Of a DNA stretch of 64,000 nt, positions 28,916-42,560 are shown piece after piece (position 1 is the stretch's first letter; each line of letters begins with the position of its first letter). A program made the position numbers and the translations under genes. The notes beneath the pieces were generated by a model. That model was not told the origin of the DNA. It was given only the letters and a program-made list of their open reading frames with translations, and ran no database searches. Origin of the DNA: Prunella strophiata (lineage: Eukaryota; Chordata; Aves; Passeriformes; Prunellidae); contig JAZBQD010000019.1 in assembly GCA_036583965.1 (NCBI GenBank), forward strand, positions 19,325,085 to 19,389,084, written 5' to 3'.

Positions 28916-31474
28916 GTAAGGAGGCACCTGTGTGCTACAACTTTCTGTTAGTGGAATTATCTAATAAAATTACATGTTGAATTTCCATTTTTAGATCACT
29001 GCTTCTGCTTCTTACTATTGAAATGAAAGCACTTGAACATTTTCTAGTGTAAACAATAATTTGTACTAAAAAAAATTAAATCATAGGTTCAGTCTATCCT
29101 AGGTTTGGTCTGCAATGATTTAGTTTGCTGTGCCTTACAGCATACGTTTTTGTAAATTAGGTCCTTTCTTCATGAACTTAGAGGGGCTTACTAGGATCTA
29201 TGCACTAGATAAGCAGGGCCATGTCTGACATTCTGGAGTGTTTTCTTTTTGTTCTCCCTATAAAGCTATATTTCTTTAAAATTTCTATATTTCTTTTAAA
29301 TCCTTTCCTCTTACAGAGAAAGATATGAACCCTGTTGCAAGCAACAATATTATCACTGTTCTTTTCAAGAAAAACAACTTTCTAGTTCATGAGATATTGC
29401 TGATATGGGTACTCACTGGTTCATTGAACTCTTGGCTTCTAAATTAAAAATAGAACAAGACTAACAATTAGAAACAATTTATGCTTTAGTTTCAGCACTA
29501 GTATTATTTTCCCCTGCTTTATTTCAGCAAAGGAAAAATTATTCAATAGTTTTCCACTTACATAAAAGTAAGTACTAAAAAAGTACCAAAGGCCAAAGAA
29601 CATATGATAATCTTTTGCTGGCATTGTCAGGAAGACTTCAGGGATTCATAGTCTTTTTCTGACTCCATAGGAATGTTGGTGATAAAATTAAGTTGCATGA
29701 ATAGAGCAGTATCAGATAATTTTTTTATTTTGCTGCTGTTCATTAATACATGGAAGGGACTTGCTTCCCACAGATGATTTAATACCCTTCATTCTCATTA
29801 AATACAAGCCCTCTATATTCAGGATTTCATCATTATTTTAATCACTATTAAGTTCAAATCAATTAAAAAACCTCTGCAATATATTATTTTGCCAGCTTTT
29901 CAAACCCACCTCAAGGAAGCACCATCTCACAATGCTTTTTGTTGATTCTTTCTGGGGAATAAATATGTGTCTTCATATCCTTGTTTGAACAGCTGCTGAT
30001 AACAAGATAAAAGTCTGGTAAATTGCTAGGGAGAGGAAAAGGATATGTGAGTCAAAGCCTTTGACCCTAAAGATGCTGCTTCAAATTCAGTCTCAAAGAG
30101 CACTGACTGAAAGTCATTATCTCCTAATGACTGTTCAGCTTATGTAAACTTGGTTGTATGCATCTCACTCTGAGTTCCTGGTAAGTAAACACCTGCAGCA
30201 GAATTAAACCCCAATGAATCTTCTTCAAAGGTCAAATGTATAATAAATCATGGAGATAAAAACCCACTGTCAGCCATAAACCCACTTTTTTAGGCAATGA
30301 TTTGAAGCTATGTTCAAGAAAACTGAGGTAAAACTTACCAGGAAGGATAAAACATGGTCTATAGTTAAATAGGTCATAGTAAAAACGGCACCACTGGTTC
30401 AGTGTCTAGATCACCAGTGCAGTATCTTACATTAACATCACTAAGATTTTTTTCTGTTTGAAAGATCTAATGAGTTACTTACCTCAGCTTGTTTTCCCTT
30501 ACATTTGCATGAGACAAATCAATCAATATATTCATCATGTATGATAAATACTACTTCAAAATAATCTCCTGATTTCTGGATAAGAGAATTTTTTAGTCTT
30601 TTCTATTCCTATTCAGCAAAACACAGGGTTTTTCATCATTCCCACTAAACTTGGAGAAACCCACTCTTAACATTCCCTTAATCATAATTTTCAAACCATG
30701 TGATGACAAACATGACATTTCAGGCGTCTATATCTACAAAAATCAAGTTGTTCACTCAAGGTGAGAGGGACTAATTTCATAGTACTTTTTTGCTTTCATA
30801 TATCAACTGATATCTGGACTAGAGAACTGCAAATAACTATTTGTATGTCTGAGAAAATTTGAAGGCAACAGTTATAGAGCCAAAAGGATGACCTGCTCTC
30901 TCCTGAAATGTATATTGTCCTATTTGCATCTAAAAGCTGTACTGAACAGTATAGTGGGGAAGGAAATAATAAATTCAGTCATGCTAAATCTCACACTTCT
31001 TCAGAAAAGTCTAAGTGCAAATCTTATCCAGCACTTTTAAAACTTTACAAAGTTAGTAGCTCATATGGCTTTGATGATAAGCAGTGAAAGTCGTTGCATG
31101 ATTTCCTGAGTGTTCTTTCATTTATTTTCTTTTATTCCTTAATGATGCTTCACACATTTTGTCAAGATGCATCTTAACTTGGGTACTGTGTTATTTTCTC
31201 TGAAGACAGCAAAAGACATGCCATTTTTTTTTTTTTTACCCCTCCTTTATTCTTCCCCTCCCCCTTATTTTTTTTCTCCTCAGTAAATGAAATATAAATG
31301 TTATATAGAGAATTACATCCTGAGAAAGTAGCTCTTAGCTATAGAAAATACAGTTTTATAAGAAACAAGGGAGATGAGAAGAGCATTTTATGATTGTTGG
31401 CATTACAGCTTGGACTGTTAAGAGCAAAGTGATGCTGTTGAGCTCATAACTAAAACTACTTTACAATCTTACAG

Positions 31475-31545
31475 CATCTTTCCTTCTGGAACTTTAGTCA
31501 TTCAACACATCCAGTAGCAGGGCCTCTTAAGTCCATTGTGTGCAG
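31475..31545 (+). other. Candidate exon with consensus CAG|GTAAGT donor
   Basis: The 3' edge is a perfect vertebrate donor, TGTGCAG|GTAAGTGG. Two possible acceptors precede it: AATCTTACAG ending at 31474, or CTTCTGGAACTTTAG ending at 31497, which has the better pyrimidine content. The longer version, 71 nt, is open in its first frame. The shorter, 48 nt, is open in one frame. No protein family is recognised in the short peptide. With 28728-28915 upstream on the same strand, it could belong to a spliced noncoding transcript. Confidence 0.18.
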
Positions 31546-32870
31546 GTAAGTGGAAAGACTATTTTAAACTGACCTATGAATCAATGTGAACTCAAGAACA
31601 GCTCTGAAATCCTGAATGAACCCTTTGTCCTAATTATTAAACTGCTTTATTTCCCACCTGTTGTGAAAGAGCAAGACATTGAAAAGTGTTAACTTTGTGC
31701 ATCATACAAGGAATTACTACCCCTGGGATTTAGCTCATCTAATGATTGGTGACATTTCAACTGTTTCATCAATATTTCATGATGTTTCTTGTTTCTCTAA
31801 ATACTTGCGCATTGATTGCTTTTGTTTCTTTCCTAGCACTCTTCTGCATCCTTTGGAAATAACTAGGAATATCTGTGACAGATATTTTCTGTAGGGTATC
31901 ATACTGTCTCCTTAAGCAGCTGAGCCATGGATGATATAAAGAAAAACCATGTTTGTATATCCTGGTTTCTAAAGGCAGTTCAGGGTCTTAGCGACGCAGG
32001 AGGAGACAGAGATAGTCTAACACCTCTGTCCCTAAACTTCCACTTGGTATTGCTACAAGTGCTGATAATTTCAGGGATGAATGAGGTGATGACTCTGCTG
32101 AATCCCAGGAAGGAATCCATAGGAAACAGTACAGAGAGAGGTGCTGATTATGCAGTTAGTACTCAACAAACACAAGATATAATGTTTTATGATTTGGAAT
32201 CAGTGGGTCAAAGCCAGAGGGTGTTTGAAACCAGGATTAATTTCAGGAATTAATACCAGGGATATCAGGCATAAATATTAGGGGTTTTTCTGTGTCCTTG
32301 TTCTACCTTTTTTTCTTTTTTTTCCCTCAAAGAAATGTCTGTTTTACAAAATAGACAAATGTTGAGAGCTAGTTCAAAAAGTTTGTGGGACAAAATGCTG
32401 TTTGATGATGATCAACAGAAAATTATATTCAACGAATTAAAGAAATAAGGCAAGAGCAAGATTTGGAAGGGTAAAAAGGTCATGCTCTTGCAGAATTCCC
32501 AGTTCCTGGTTTCCATTACATTTTTATTATAGTAATTTTTTGCATGACTGTAGCTGGACCTCTCAGTTTGAAAGCTGAAGAAAAAAGTTGCTAGCTGCAG
32601 TTTGGCAGGAAACCCTCCTCCCCCAAGCTCAACAATGCCTCATAAAAATATCAGATCACAGATTTAAACAGAATTACTTGAAAGTTCAAAATAACAAGTC
32701 TTGCCTCAGTATATCTGGTATTAAAAATAGCTTTTAACCTGCTTAAAATGGAAAGATAATATTATTTCTATTCTCAAGTTATTGCTCTTTCTCCTTTTGA
32801 TCTAAAGTAGAAAATTGACTTTAAATATTTACCAGAGACAATCAAACTGTGTCTAATGGACTTTTTTTGG

Positions 32871-32919
32871 TTAGCCATACTAATATTGTAATAATAGTTA
32901 GCCATACTATTGTAACAAT
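32871..32919. repeat. Imperfect tandem duplication (about 26-base unit)
   Basis: The words TTAGCCATACTA and ATTGTAA occur twice in succession, about 27 bases apart, with a small deletion in the second copy. This is a small local duplication, probably neutral. Confidence 0.75.
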
Positions 32920-35215
32920 TTTTTATATATGCATGATAACATTCCTAAGGCAAATCCACAACTCTAATTGGTGACATTTTTAATATTTATTATTTTATTA
33001 AGTGATATTAGTATGCATCCTCACAAACTCTAGATGCCACTTTGAATTTTCAGCCAAGTCTTCTGCTGTATTTCACTTGAACAAGGTTTGCAAGAAGACT
33101 TTGAGATCACTGGGGTTGTGCATCAAAATAGACCACAACTTTTACAGAAACAAGAAACTTATTTTTCATGCAAATAAATTCCCCCAAAAAAATCAAAACT
33201 TAAATTTTTTAACTGAAAAAAAAATATCTAATTAAAAAGGTGAGTCAGTGACACTAGAAAATACATTTTCAAAATCTAATCTTCCTTTCTATTTGCAGAT
33301 TGTCCATTTTCACAAATATATTCATGACTTAAGGACTGATGTATCCTGTAATCCACCATTCAAATGGTAATAGTTATAATTCAGTATCGCAGCACTGTAA
33401 CTTGCCCTCAGAGCCTCATGTCCTATTTTTGGATTCCTTCAACCTTTTTATTTTTTTTTTATTTATTTAATATTTAATGGAAATCTATTTAATGGAATCT
33501 ATCTTCCTTGGCTACATTTTTTTGTTGTTGTTGTAGTGAATGAATAAGTTCAAAGCAGATACAGCTCCGGTGGAATCTGAATGCTGAGATAGCTGCCTCT
33601 CTGTCTTCATTCTTGAAATGTAAAAAGTGCAGGTTATCCCTCAAACCCTATTATCTATGCATCATGATAGTCACCCAAACTACTGCTGGTACTTCATCCT
33701 TAAGTGTGGGACATGGCAACATGTCTTGTCTTCTCTTGTCTCAAAAAATGTGTTTTTTTGGCTTTTTTTTTGTTCTACAAGTATTTTCAGTGTCTTTATA
33801 CCACTGCTGAAACTACTCACTATCCCAGTCACCTCTGAAAGATCAAAAAGAAATTAGGAATCTGTAATAAGATTCTTAGAGCTGCCAGTGCTGGAACACA
33901 TTGCAGACACCTCTGGGCTCCTATCAGGCTGAGTTGTAAGAGTGTAGCTTTCTTCATCTGATTGTCCACCTGAAAAGACTGAAAACACATATGATAGGAA
34001 GTTCACTTCAAAATCTCCCAACAGTTGCTCTAATACCTTAACCCCTGATGCTTTTCCCTGTTGCTGAATGCTGCTAACACAGACATATATGACTTTCCAA
34101 TCATTTGATTCTCCTCAGGAAAAGGATATTACCAGTTATTTCAGACGGAACAGTAAGTTAAACTTCATTCCCTTAACTGATCTAATCTTTAAATAGGGAG
34201 ACTGGGAGCAGAACAAGCAAGCAGAACCAGACCTAAGCAGTTGAGTAAAAAGGCTTCCTCTTTCAAGTTTCAATCTGAGTCCCTGGCACTTTGGGGAGAG
34301 AAAATGTTAAACAGATGGGAGTGACCAGAACACTGTGACATTTTTTTGTGTTCTCTTACACTTACCCATTTGAAGGTTATAGAAGACTGCAGAGAGCTGT
34401 GATGCTCTGACACTTATAAATGTGTAGGCTTTACTGTGTTTCACTCTTTAGTAGCTATTTTAATGATCCTGAGACTTAACTCCTTGCATTAAATTTCCTA
34501 CAATTTCTTCTGATAATAATTATTATTTTTCACATATTACTAAAATAAATATTTTAGATAGTCAACACAAATTCCAGTTCTCTCTCAGGCTGAAGAATAA
34601 ATGGTTGGGAAGGGAGACAGAGTTTAAGTTGATTCATTTTAGATGATGAATAATATGTACAGTGACAAGGACACATTAAGTAGGAGACAGTTCTTTCAAA
34701 TGTGTCACTCCAAAGAGATGACTCAGATACTCACTTAGGTTGCTCTTTAACTGCCTTCCTAAACCACAGCCTAAAATCACAGCATGCATGGTTACAACCT
34801 TCACACCTTAACATACTGACAAGATCCTGACAGCTTTCTTTTTCAAAAGTTTAATACCTTTTCCACCTTCTAGTGGAAAAAAAAAATCAAAGGAAACTGT
34901 AAAGAAAAATAGAAATATGACAAACTTCACTTGCACAAGACTATGAGCTACACTAATTTTCACAGTGGAGAAACATACACCGTTTTCAAAGGGAATTAAA
35001 TTTTTCATTTTGTTCAATTAGCACTTAAACTATGTGCCTCCTTCTATAAATAAATGTATTTTTTCCAAACAAGGCTGCTTTCAGTGGGGTGGACTTAATT
35101 TCCTCTTGAAAAAGAAATAAAAATGGTTTTTACTTGAAGTTCATAGTAACACAGATCAATTAGAACCTCTTAGGCAACCAGTTAAAATTACTGAAATTGG
35201 CTCCACATTTTCAGA

Positions 35216-35995
35216 AATCATGGAATCCTAGAATATCTCAGGTTGAGAGGGACCCATAACTATTATCAAGTCCAGCTCCCTGCTCTTTTAGTTCTACCTA
35301 AAACTAAACCATATGACTAAGATTGTTGTTCAGATGCTCCTTGAATTCTCCAGTACTTCCCTGTGAAGACTGTTCAGTGACAGACCCCTCTCTCAGTGAA
35401 GAGCCTTTTCCTGTATGTAATCTAAACCTCCCTCCTTTGTAATGAACCTTGCAGATTCTTTCAATTCTTTCAGGTCCTATCACTGGTCACCACAGCATCT
35501 TCCCCTCCATGGCCCCCCTCGAGGAAGCACTAAAGTTCCCTGAGGTCACCCTTCTGTCTCCTCCAGGCTGAACAAACCAAGTGACCTCAGACCTTTCACA
35601 ATCATGGTTTCCCTTCTGTGAACACATTAATAGTTTGATGTTCTTGTACTGAGGTGCCCAAAACTGCACACAGGACTTGAGATGAGGCCACGAGTGCAGG
35701 ACAGGACCTTGACTGGCAGGAAATGCTGTTCCTGATGCACCCTCTTACATTCTTGTTCAACCTGCCATCAACCCAAAACCACAGCTCCCTTTCTCTGCTT
35801 TCCAGCCTTTTCTCCCCTTTTTCGTATAGTATTAGCAAGATTACTCTATCCTGGGTGAAGAATGCAGCATTTTCTGTTAAATTTCATACAGTCTGTAATT
35901 ACCCTAACTTTCTAGGATTTCCAGATTTCCCAATGAGCCTCTCTACATTTGAGGGGGTCTACAGATTCTCCTAATTCAGTATCATCAATCATTAC
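35216..35995 (-). mobile_element. CR1 LINE 3'-end fragment, about 780 bases
   Basis: The plus strand begins with ATCATGGAATCCTAGAATATC, a degenerate reverse complement of the CR1 terminal octamer repeats. It continues through GAGAGGGACCCATAAC, TCAAGTCCAGCTCCCTGCTC, AAGAGCCTTTTCCTGTATG, TCCTCCAGGCTGAACAAACC and GAGGTGCCCAAAACTGCACA to CAGTATCATCAATCA near 35985. All are diverged counterparts of well-known avian CR1 3'-UTR and ORF2 C-terminal sequence, so the element is inserted in minus orientation. It is 5'-truncated, and the many stops rule out an active ORF2. It is the longest transposon in the window. The truncation boundary is approximate and could reach about 36080. Confidence 0.9.
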
Positions 35996-38900
35996 AGTTT
36001 ACTTCTAAGTCTCCCCTACTGCCCTCCCAGTTACTTATTAGCAAGCTCTTTTATTTGCAATTGTAGTTCACCTGCTCATGAAATGTTAAAAAATAAATTT
36101 TTTTAAAATGTCTGAAATTCTCTATGGGCTCATCTCACAAAACTCCTTGATGTGTTAGTACACAGGTGAGTTTGACAGTTAATGAGGATTTAGTAAAATT
36201 GCAATTCCCTTGCTAACACTAAGCTTTCCCACCTTTTTTGGTGGAATAGAAGGTTTTCATATTTTGTCAGTGTGTTGAATCATTTACTGCTTTGCAGTTT
36301 GATTTCAGCAAGAGAACTCAGACTGATTGCTTCCCACTATTTATGAGCATGAATAAACATGCTTGGAAAAGTGGCATGAGGCAGGAATAACCCTTACATT
36401 CACAAGTTACATTATTTTGTACCTTAGCTTGGTCACAACTTTCCTTCCTGTACAGTAGGAGTAGCAGCACATTTGTGCTGCCTACCATGTGATTCCATGT
36501 CTTTGACCTGTAAATTACAATGGGTCTCTGAATAGAGCTTTACAAGTTCTGCACTCCACAGGGTCTTCTTAGCACAGAGTAGTGTGCAAGATATGGCCCT
36601 CAAAGCTCTGTGGTTCCATTCCCTCTCTTGTAAAAGAGCACCAAAATAGATGGTTGCTGTGAATCTGAACTTGTTAAATATTTCTAACATGCTTTAAATC
36701 TGGGAAAGTTTTTACACTGTCATTTATTTATTATCCTTGTCAGAAAGCAGTGTGCTGTTTTCCAGTAGCCATGCCCCTATGATCTGTGTAGACACATGCA
36801 GTGGAAAAAGAAACCAGCTGTGTTTTACCCACTTCCAAACACCTTGCTGGAGAAATCAGCAATAAAATCACTGTAATGAATCTTCTTACTTCACTTTCCA
36901 TTTCCATGTCAGTGAGAATTTAAGGTTTACTTGAGAGAAGAATTCTATTTGTCTTATGTATCCTAAAACCTGCTTATTTATTTTTTGTAAATCAAATACC
37001 TCTCCTTTTAACCTTGAACATTCCCCAGTCCTGAACCAGACAGTCTTGCAAAATAATCCAGTCAATCATGTTCTCTTTCTCATTGTGGGTAGGGGTAGTG
37101 GGAGAATAGAAAAACCTTCTGTCACAAAATCCTTTCCACCCACAGGCAAAAAGTCTTCACCCAATTAACTAACACCAGGTGCACACTTGAATGCTTCAGA
37201 GGTATGTGGTATACTCACTGGCTCTGTTTCTAACTTGGCAGACAGACATGAAACCTGCCCCTGATTAGCCTGTTTTACTGGACCTGCAGTGGAGGGTGTT
37301 TCCCGTCTCAAGAAAATATTTTAGGTGTTTCTGTGCAAATAATGAATGCCTGACAATGCCAGACCCAGCACACCCTGTGCATTAAAAGATCTATCCTTTT
37401 TAGGAACTGATTTGTCAAGATCAACCAGAGGCAGCAGTTGACTGCAAGGCAAAAAGTGTTAGCCATGAGTGACCAGCAAATGTAGAGAGTATCAGAGTCC
37501 ATCTCCGTGGTGAGGTATAGACTGGGTTATGGGTATAGACTATCAGGTTCCTCCCAAGTTTGACTTTTCCCTCATATATTTTGGCTCTGAAAACTTTCCC
37601 TACCAGACAAAATATTTTTAAAAATTTGTGGCCAAAAGAATTCCAGACATACTCATTTCAACCTCTGAATGCAACTGATGCAGCTCATAGGGAGCCTGGA
37701 AATCTAATTTTTTATTAGACGATTTTGAAGCACCAAACATTCCTGAAAATCAGATGGCAATATTTGTAAACTTAGCTGGAGTACAAAGAAATGAAGACAT
37801 CCAGGATTAACAAAAAATTGTAAATATTTTCTCCTGATGTCCTTGTTATTTATTAATATTTCATAAGTGAGGTGAAAACTGATGAAATTTGTGAGTTCTT
37901 TCCCAGATCTTTGTGACAGCCAAAATCTTTCATGTAAAGCTATTGGTTTATTTTCTTGTAGCAAAGCAGCTTTGCCTATAACTGCTACAAGTACACTCAA
38001 GGCTTTACAGTTACTACACAACTAAACTACTTAAATAAATAAAATCTTTTAATTCAGGATTTCTACCTAATATGGTTAAAAAGAACTTTCTCATTCTTTA
38101 AAGGCATTTAAAAGCATAGATGGTCAATATATGAACTAGAAGAGAAGTTATAGCAACTGAATATAGCCAACAAAGTGAGATTTTTAAGTGATAAATTCTA
38201 ACACCTGTGGAGTTTCACTAAGTTGCCCCATTCCATGGATACAAATTAATTAAGTTATTACTGTTATTCTTTGAAATATTTTCTCTGCTATTTTATGGTA
38301 CCTCAGAACACCAAAGCCAAAACAGAAGTCAAAATCCTTATTCTTTGATTTAGTCACTTGAGAGGGATATGAATCTGTACTTGCCAGTAGTTTGAACTTG
38401 GCCTTCCTAGAGATCTACCACCTTCTTTAAATCAATGGTTTCCCCTTTTTTCTCCCTAAATTGAAGATATTGTGGACTATGTTTTAAAATCTTGAGACTT
38501 AAATTCTCACCATTTTTTTTTTAAATGTGTCTCTCAGACAAATTGAGTCCATTACAACACAACCTACTGCGCTGTCTGAACTAAAAATACAAACCACATT
38601 GCATGTACATCTATCTTCCTGCAGGTTCTCCTGAAGAGCTGGGATTCAAATCTTTGCCTTCAGAACAGAAGAACAGAACAGAATATTGATTATCTCAAAG
38701 ATCAATTCAGTCTAGAACACTGTTTTCCACTGGAATTAGGCATGTGGGCCCAGGAAAAATATTTAAAATAGGGCAAGAATAAAGTAATATTTCCATGTCA
38801 CAAAATTCCACACTGCAGAGATTTTACTGTTAGAAAGTTGCTGTATAGGAAAGTTACAAGCTGGAACATTCTATTTAGTATATCAAAGGGTGAGGTTTTT

Positions 38901-41900
38901 TTTAACTAAATTATCAAAATTTTAATTATTACTTTTTTTTTTTTTTAATAATACAAGAAATCTGCAATATTTTCTCAATGAGTTCCACAGTTTAGCTATG
39001 TATGTATGTATGGATGGATGAAAAAAAAAAGCCTCCACCTTCCTTTGTTTTACTTTTGCTATCAAGTAACACCAGTTTGCACTCCCCGCTTTTCCTTTTG
39101 TGAGAGTGTATAATTTTCCCTGTTCATCTTAATCAGTGTTGTCTCTCCAAATCTGTAGTGTTGCAGTGCAATTGCTTGTTGCCATTCATGGTGTCTGCTA
39201 ATTCTTTCATAGCAATTTTCAGATGCAGTTGAATTTTGCTTATTTTCCTTGTAAATGAACTGAAAATTCCTCACAATATAAAATATTAAATATTCTATCC
39301 AAAGATGTAACATCATCTGTATACTAAGGTTTTTGTTTATTGAGTAGAATGTTTACATGCACTAAGAGAATTCAACATATTGTGTGCCAGACATGAAGAA
39401 AACATCTTACACAAGAATAGAATAACTTTATAATTTTTTGTCAACAGAGTGTTCACCAATACTGAGATTTTTAAAGGGACATACTTCCTGTTAAGTACTA
39501 TTTGAAAGTGGAGCTATTCATTTTAATCTTTATCTATCTTTCCTACACTAATCCCATACTGGATTTTTTCCTAATATAAGTATGTGTTTGGAAGTACAAT
39601 CAATTTTGGAATCATCATTGGCCATTTTTAAAAATCTCCACTAACAACAGACTTTCAAATATGTGTCTTATTTTGTCTAAAAAAAAGAAATTCTTGTGTT
39701 TAAGTAGTTGTAAACTGCATGCTAAAGATTAGGAAAATCCAGGAAAAAGATTTTCTCCGGGGTATAGTTGGCACCATTATTGTCTCAATCTCAACATTCA
39801 ATAATTTTCTAGTTTTTCTCTCTGCAGTGGCATTCTGAGAACCATTAAACAGCTAAGGACAGCAAGCAAATGCAGAGAATGAATGTTTGGAATCAGTTTG
39901 TGTTCCAGGCCAGCATAAGCTACATCCCTAAATAATTATTTAAGACTTTTACACATGGATAAATTATTCAGGAGGTGGAAAATACATCAAAAAACAAAAA
40001 TACTTTTTCAATAAACCACCTTGTAGTGATTATGGTGGTGGAGGACATGATAATATAGATCAGAAAAATGCCTAGTAAAAAGCAGTAATCAACTTTTGGG
40101 TCACATACCTATTGGTAAATGTAATATTATTTCAGTAGACCCAGGGCTAGTTTATGCTAAGAGCCATTAGGAATTCAAAAGGATACCAACTCTTCCACCT
40201 CCCCCTACAATAACATCCATATGGCTTTCTACATATTGTTGCAAATTCAAATCACTGAGGAATTTCATGCAGTGCTTTTATCCTCTCACCTAACAAATCA
40301 TCTATAAAACTAAGTACCCTTCACATGCTATTTGTATTAAGGGGTCATCTACTGTTTTCACAGACAGCTATTTGTTACTGGCATGTTTAGTTTCTGCATA
40401 TAAATAGCACAGATTTATAATCAAATATTTTTTTTCAAAGTCAAAACATTTAGAAGAACTGGATGAAAAAGTGATTGGAGGTAAAGTTTTTGCCATCCAC
40501 TTTCCTGCTTCTCCATGGCCTCTTTTCAATGGTAGCAGGACATCTATAGATTTCTAGGAATTAAGTACACATCTACCCTGCCCACAAAACAGATAAATCA
40601 GAGTTTATGCAGTGTTGCTTGAAGATTTTTTTATACTCTTATTAGTAGATATAGAGGAAACAGAGTGGGAGGGAAGGAATAAAAGCCTGCTGACTCTGCA
40701 GGTTTCATCCTGTAAATTCAGGCAGTTTGCCTGGCCCCCCCACCCCCTCCACTACTCTGTGTCAAAGGTGACATCTTTGCAATAGTTAAGAGTGCTTTTT
40801 TCCTGTGCCTTCTAAAAAACATTAGAGCAGATGAATGAGTCAACCAGTAAGGGTAAAGATAATTTGATATTTGTCTCTTAAAACGGACAATAGAAGATGT
40901 TTTTGTAACTCTGACAAAACAGGAGAAGGATATACCAATACTTCCCACAGTGCTGCACCACATGCCAGCAATCTGTGGTCAAAGGACTCTCAGAGCAAGG
41001 TGCGGTTTCATCTTTAATTCAGTTGCTCTCCTTTGAATTCTACCACTTTAACCAATGAGGTTTAGAACATCTATGAACTTTTTCCCCATAACCTCCTAAG
41101 GCAGAATGTTTCACTTTTAGCCATATGTTGCATAAAGAAAAATCTCCTTTGGCTGGTTTCTCAGCAGGATGTAGGAAACACATGTGATCAGAGCAAAGAG
41201 CAGATTTATCACCTAAAGTCAAAACCTCTTGAGTATTCAAATGCTTATCTTCTTCAGAATGTAAAAGGAAGTAAATTCTGGAAAGGCCCTCAGAACTTGT
41301 GCTACTATTGTATGCTGTTCATTGTCATTCAATAGCAGTGTTAGCAATTATTTCAATAAAGTTTGGCCAGATTTTAATTTCGCCCTATTACTTCTAAAAG
41401 ATCTTTTTCACTATGTAAACACTGAATGAAAGTGTCAAGACACAGATATTAAACTTGTTCAACACCTTTCCTTGATTTCATAGCCATGGATAAGAGGATG
41501 GCTTAAAACTCATCATTAAGGGTCATGGAAAATGAAGAGAGGTTTGGAAGCACTTCATGTAACAGCAGTCTGCTTGCAATGCTGAGCTTTTCTTCCTTAG
41601 CTTATGCAACCTACCACTTCTTTTGGGAAGTCATCTGAGATAACACAACAAAAGTGTGTTTTGTGAGGAACTTCACATGAAAAGCACCCTACTATTTCTT
41701 CAGATAGGGCCAAAAGGAAATTCAGTGTTTTCTGATGAGAGTAGACATTGACAAGAATAGATGTGCTCTGGGAATCTGGAGGTTGGGGAGGATGTTCTGC
41801 ACTGTTGGTGATGCCAGAGTGCAGGAATCTGACCAGTTTCTTTTAGATATTCCACACAGAGGGCATTAATGTTTGATACAGAATTTACTTCTTTTAAGTT

Positions 41901-42039
41901 ATTTTAAGTTACATGGGATTTTAATTTAACACAGGGATGCAGGCATGGATTTAAAACAGAGTGCAAGTACAAATTGTGCTTAGCAGACTGAAGCAATTCT
42001 AGCATTCATTTGAATCACAATAAAACAAATATTTCCTGA

Positions 42040-42560
42040 GATCATCATCAAGACACCTCCTGCCTCTAAAAGGTTTAACTTGATATTTGGATTGCACTTC
42101 ACAGTGGAGTGAGCATGAGAAACTATTGTTTTATGAACTGATTTCCTCATTTCAGCTCAACAGCAATTTAAATCCTTGCCTTTTGCCTAGCAGCTGTGTT
42201 ATCTCATAAACACAAGAATTTTTACTGAGGGATTTTAGCCTCAGCAAAACTATAACAAACAAACAATTTAAAGATGAAGTTTGATTAGCTGCATAAAAGA
42301 AAGATCTGCACAATCTGCACATCTATCTTAACAAGACTTTATCTTTTGCAAGCCTCAGACAATTGCTTACACCAAGTGATTGCCTACTGTTTAACAACAA
42401 AAATGAAGTGTTTTAACTGCCAGTTTCTTAATGTAAGGTCCTGCACTTAAGACATTTTAAGTAGTTGGACAATAAGTATAAAACTGATCAGGACAAACTG
42501 TTCTTTCACACACCATCACTATTGTTTGGCCCAGGTGTATTAGAGCCTAGCAGTTGCTTG
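42040..42560. promoter_or_regulatory. Candidate conserved noncoding element (speculative)
   Basis: About 500 bases of complex sequence without homopolymers or transposon similarity. Words include TTGATTAGCTGCATAAA, CAGCAATTTAAAT, GTTATCTCATAAA and a CCTTGCC/TTGCCTAG cluster. The even composition contrasts with the slippage-prone flanks and is typical of constrained noncoding DNA. This is an impression from texture, not a demonstration. Confidence 0.13.

Larger units (their letters stand above)
28916..35215. other. AT-rich noncoding sequence
   Basis: Apart from the candidate exon at 31475-31545, no gene is supported. Contents include a T14 run at 31224-31237, a short imperfect tandem duplication at 32871-32919 and another at 33469-33501. 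The frame at 31927-32253 (108 codons) begins with ATG, but it has no domain and no splice support and is not called. The frame at 33002-33235 ends close to a GTGAGT, but its 3' part is A-rich and low in complexity. Confidence 0.6.

Noticed and set aside
31927..32253. 108-codon plus-strand frame beginning with ATG
   Set aside because: No recognisable domain and no splice or promoter context. A frame of this length is expected by chance in 64 kb.
33054..33239. Possible exon ending at AAG|GTGAGT
   Set aside because: The 3' part is A-rich low-complexity sequence and the acceptor tract is weak.
34119..34152. 34-nt microexon between TTCTCCTCAG and GTAAGT
   Set aside because: Signals are present, but so short an exon with an otherwise weak context is likely chance in this length of DNA.
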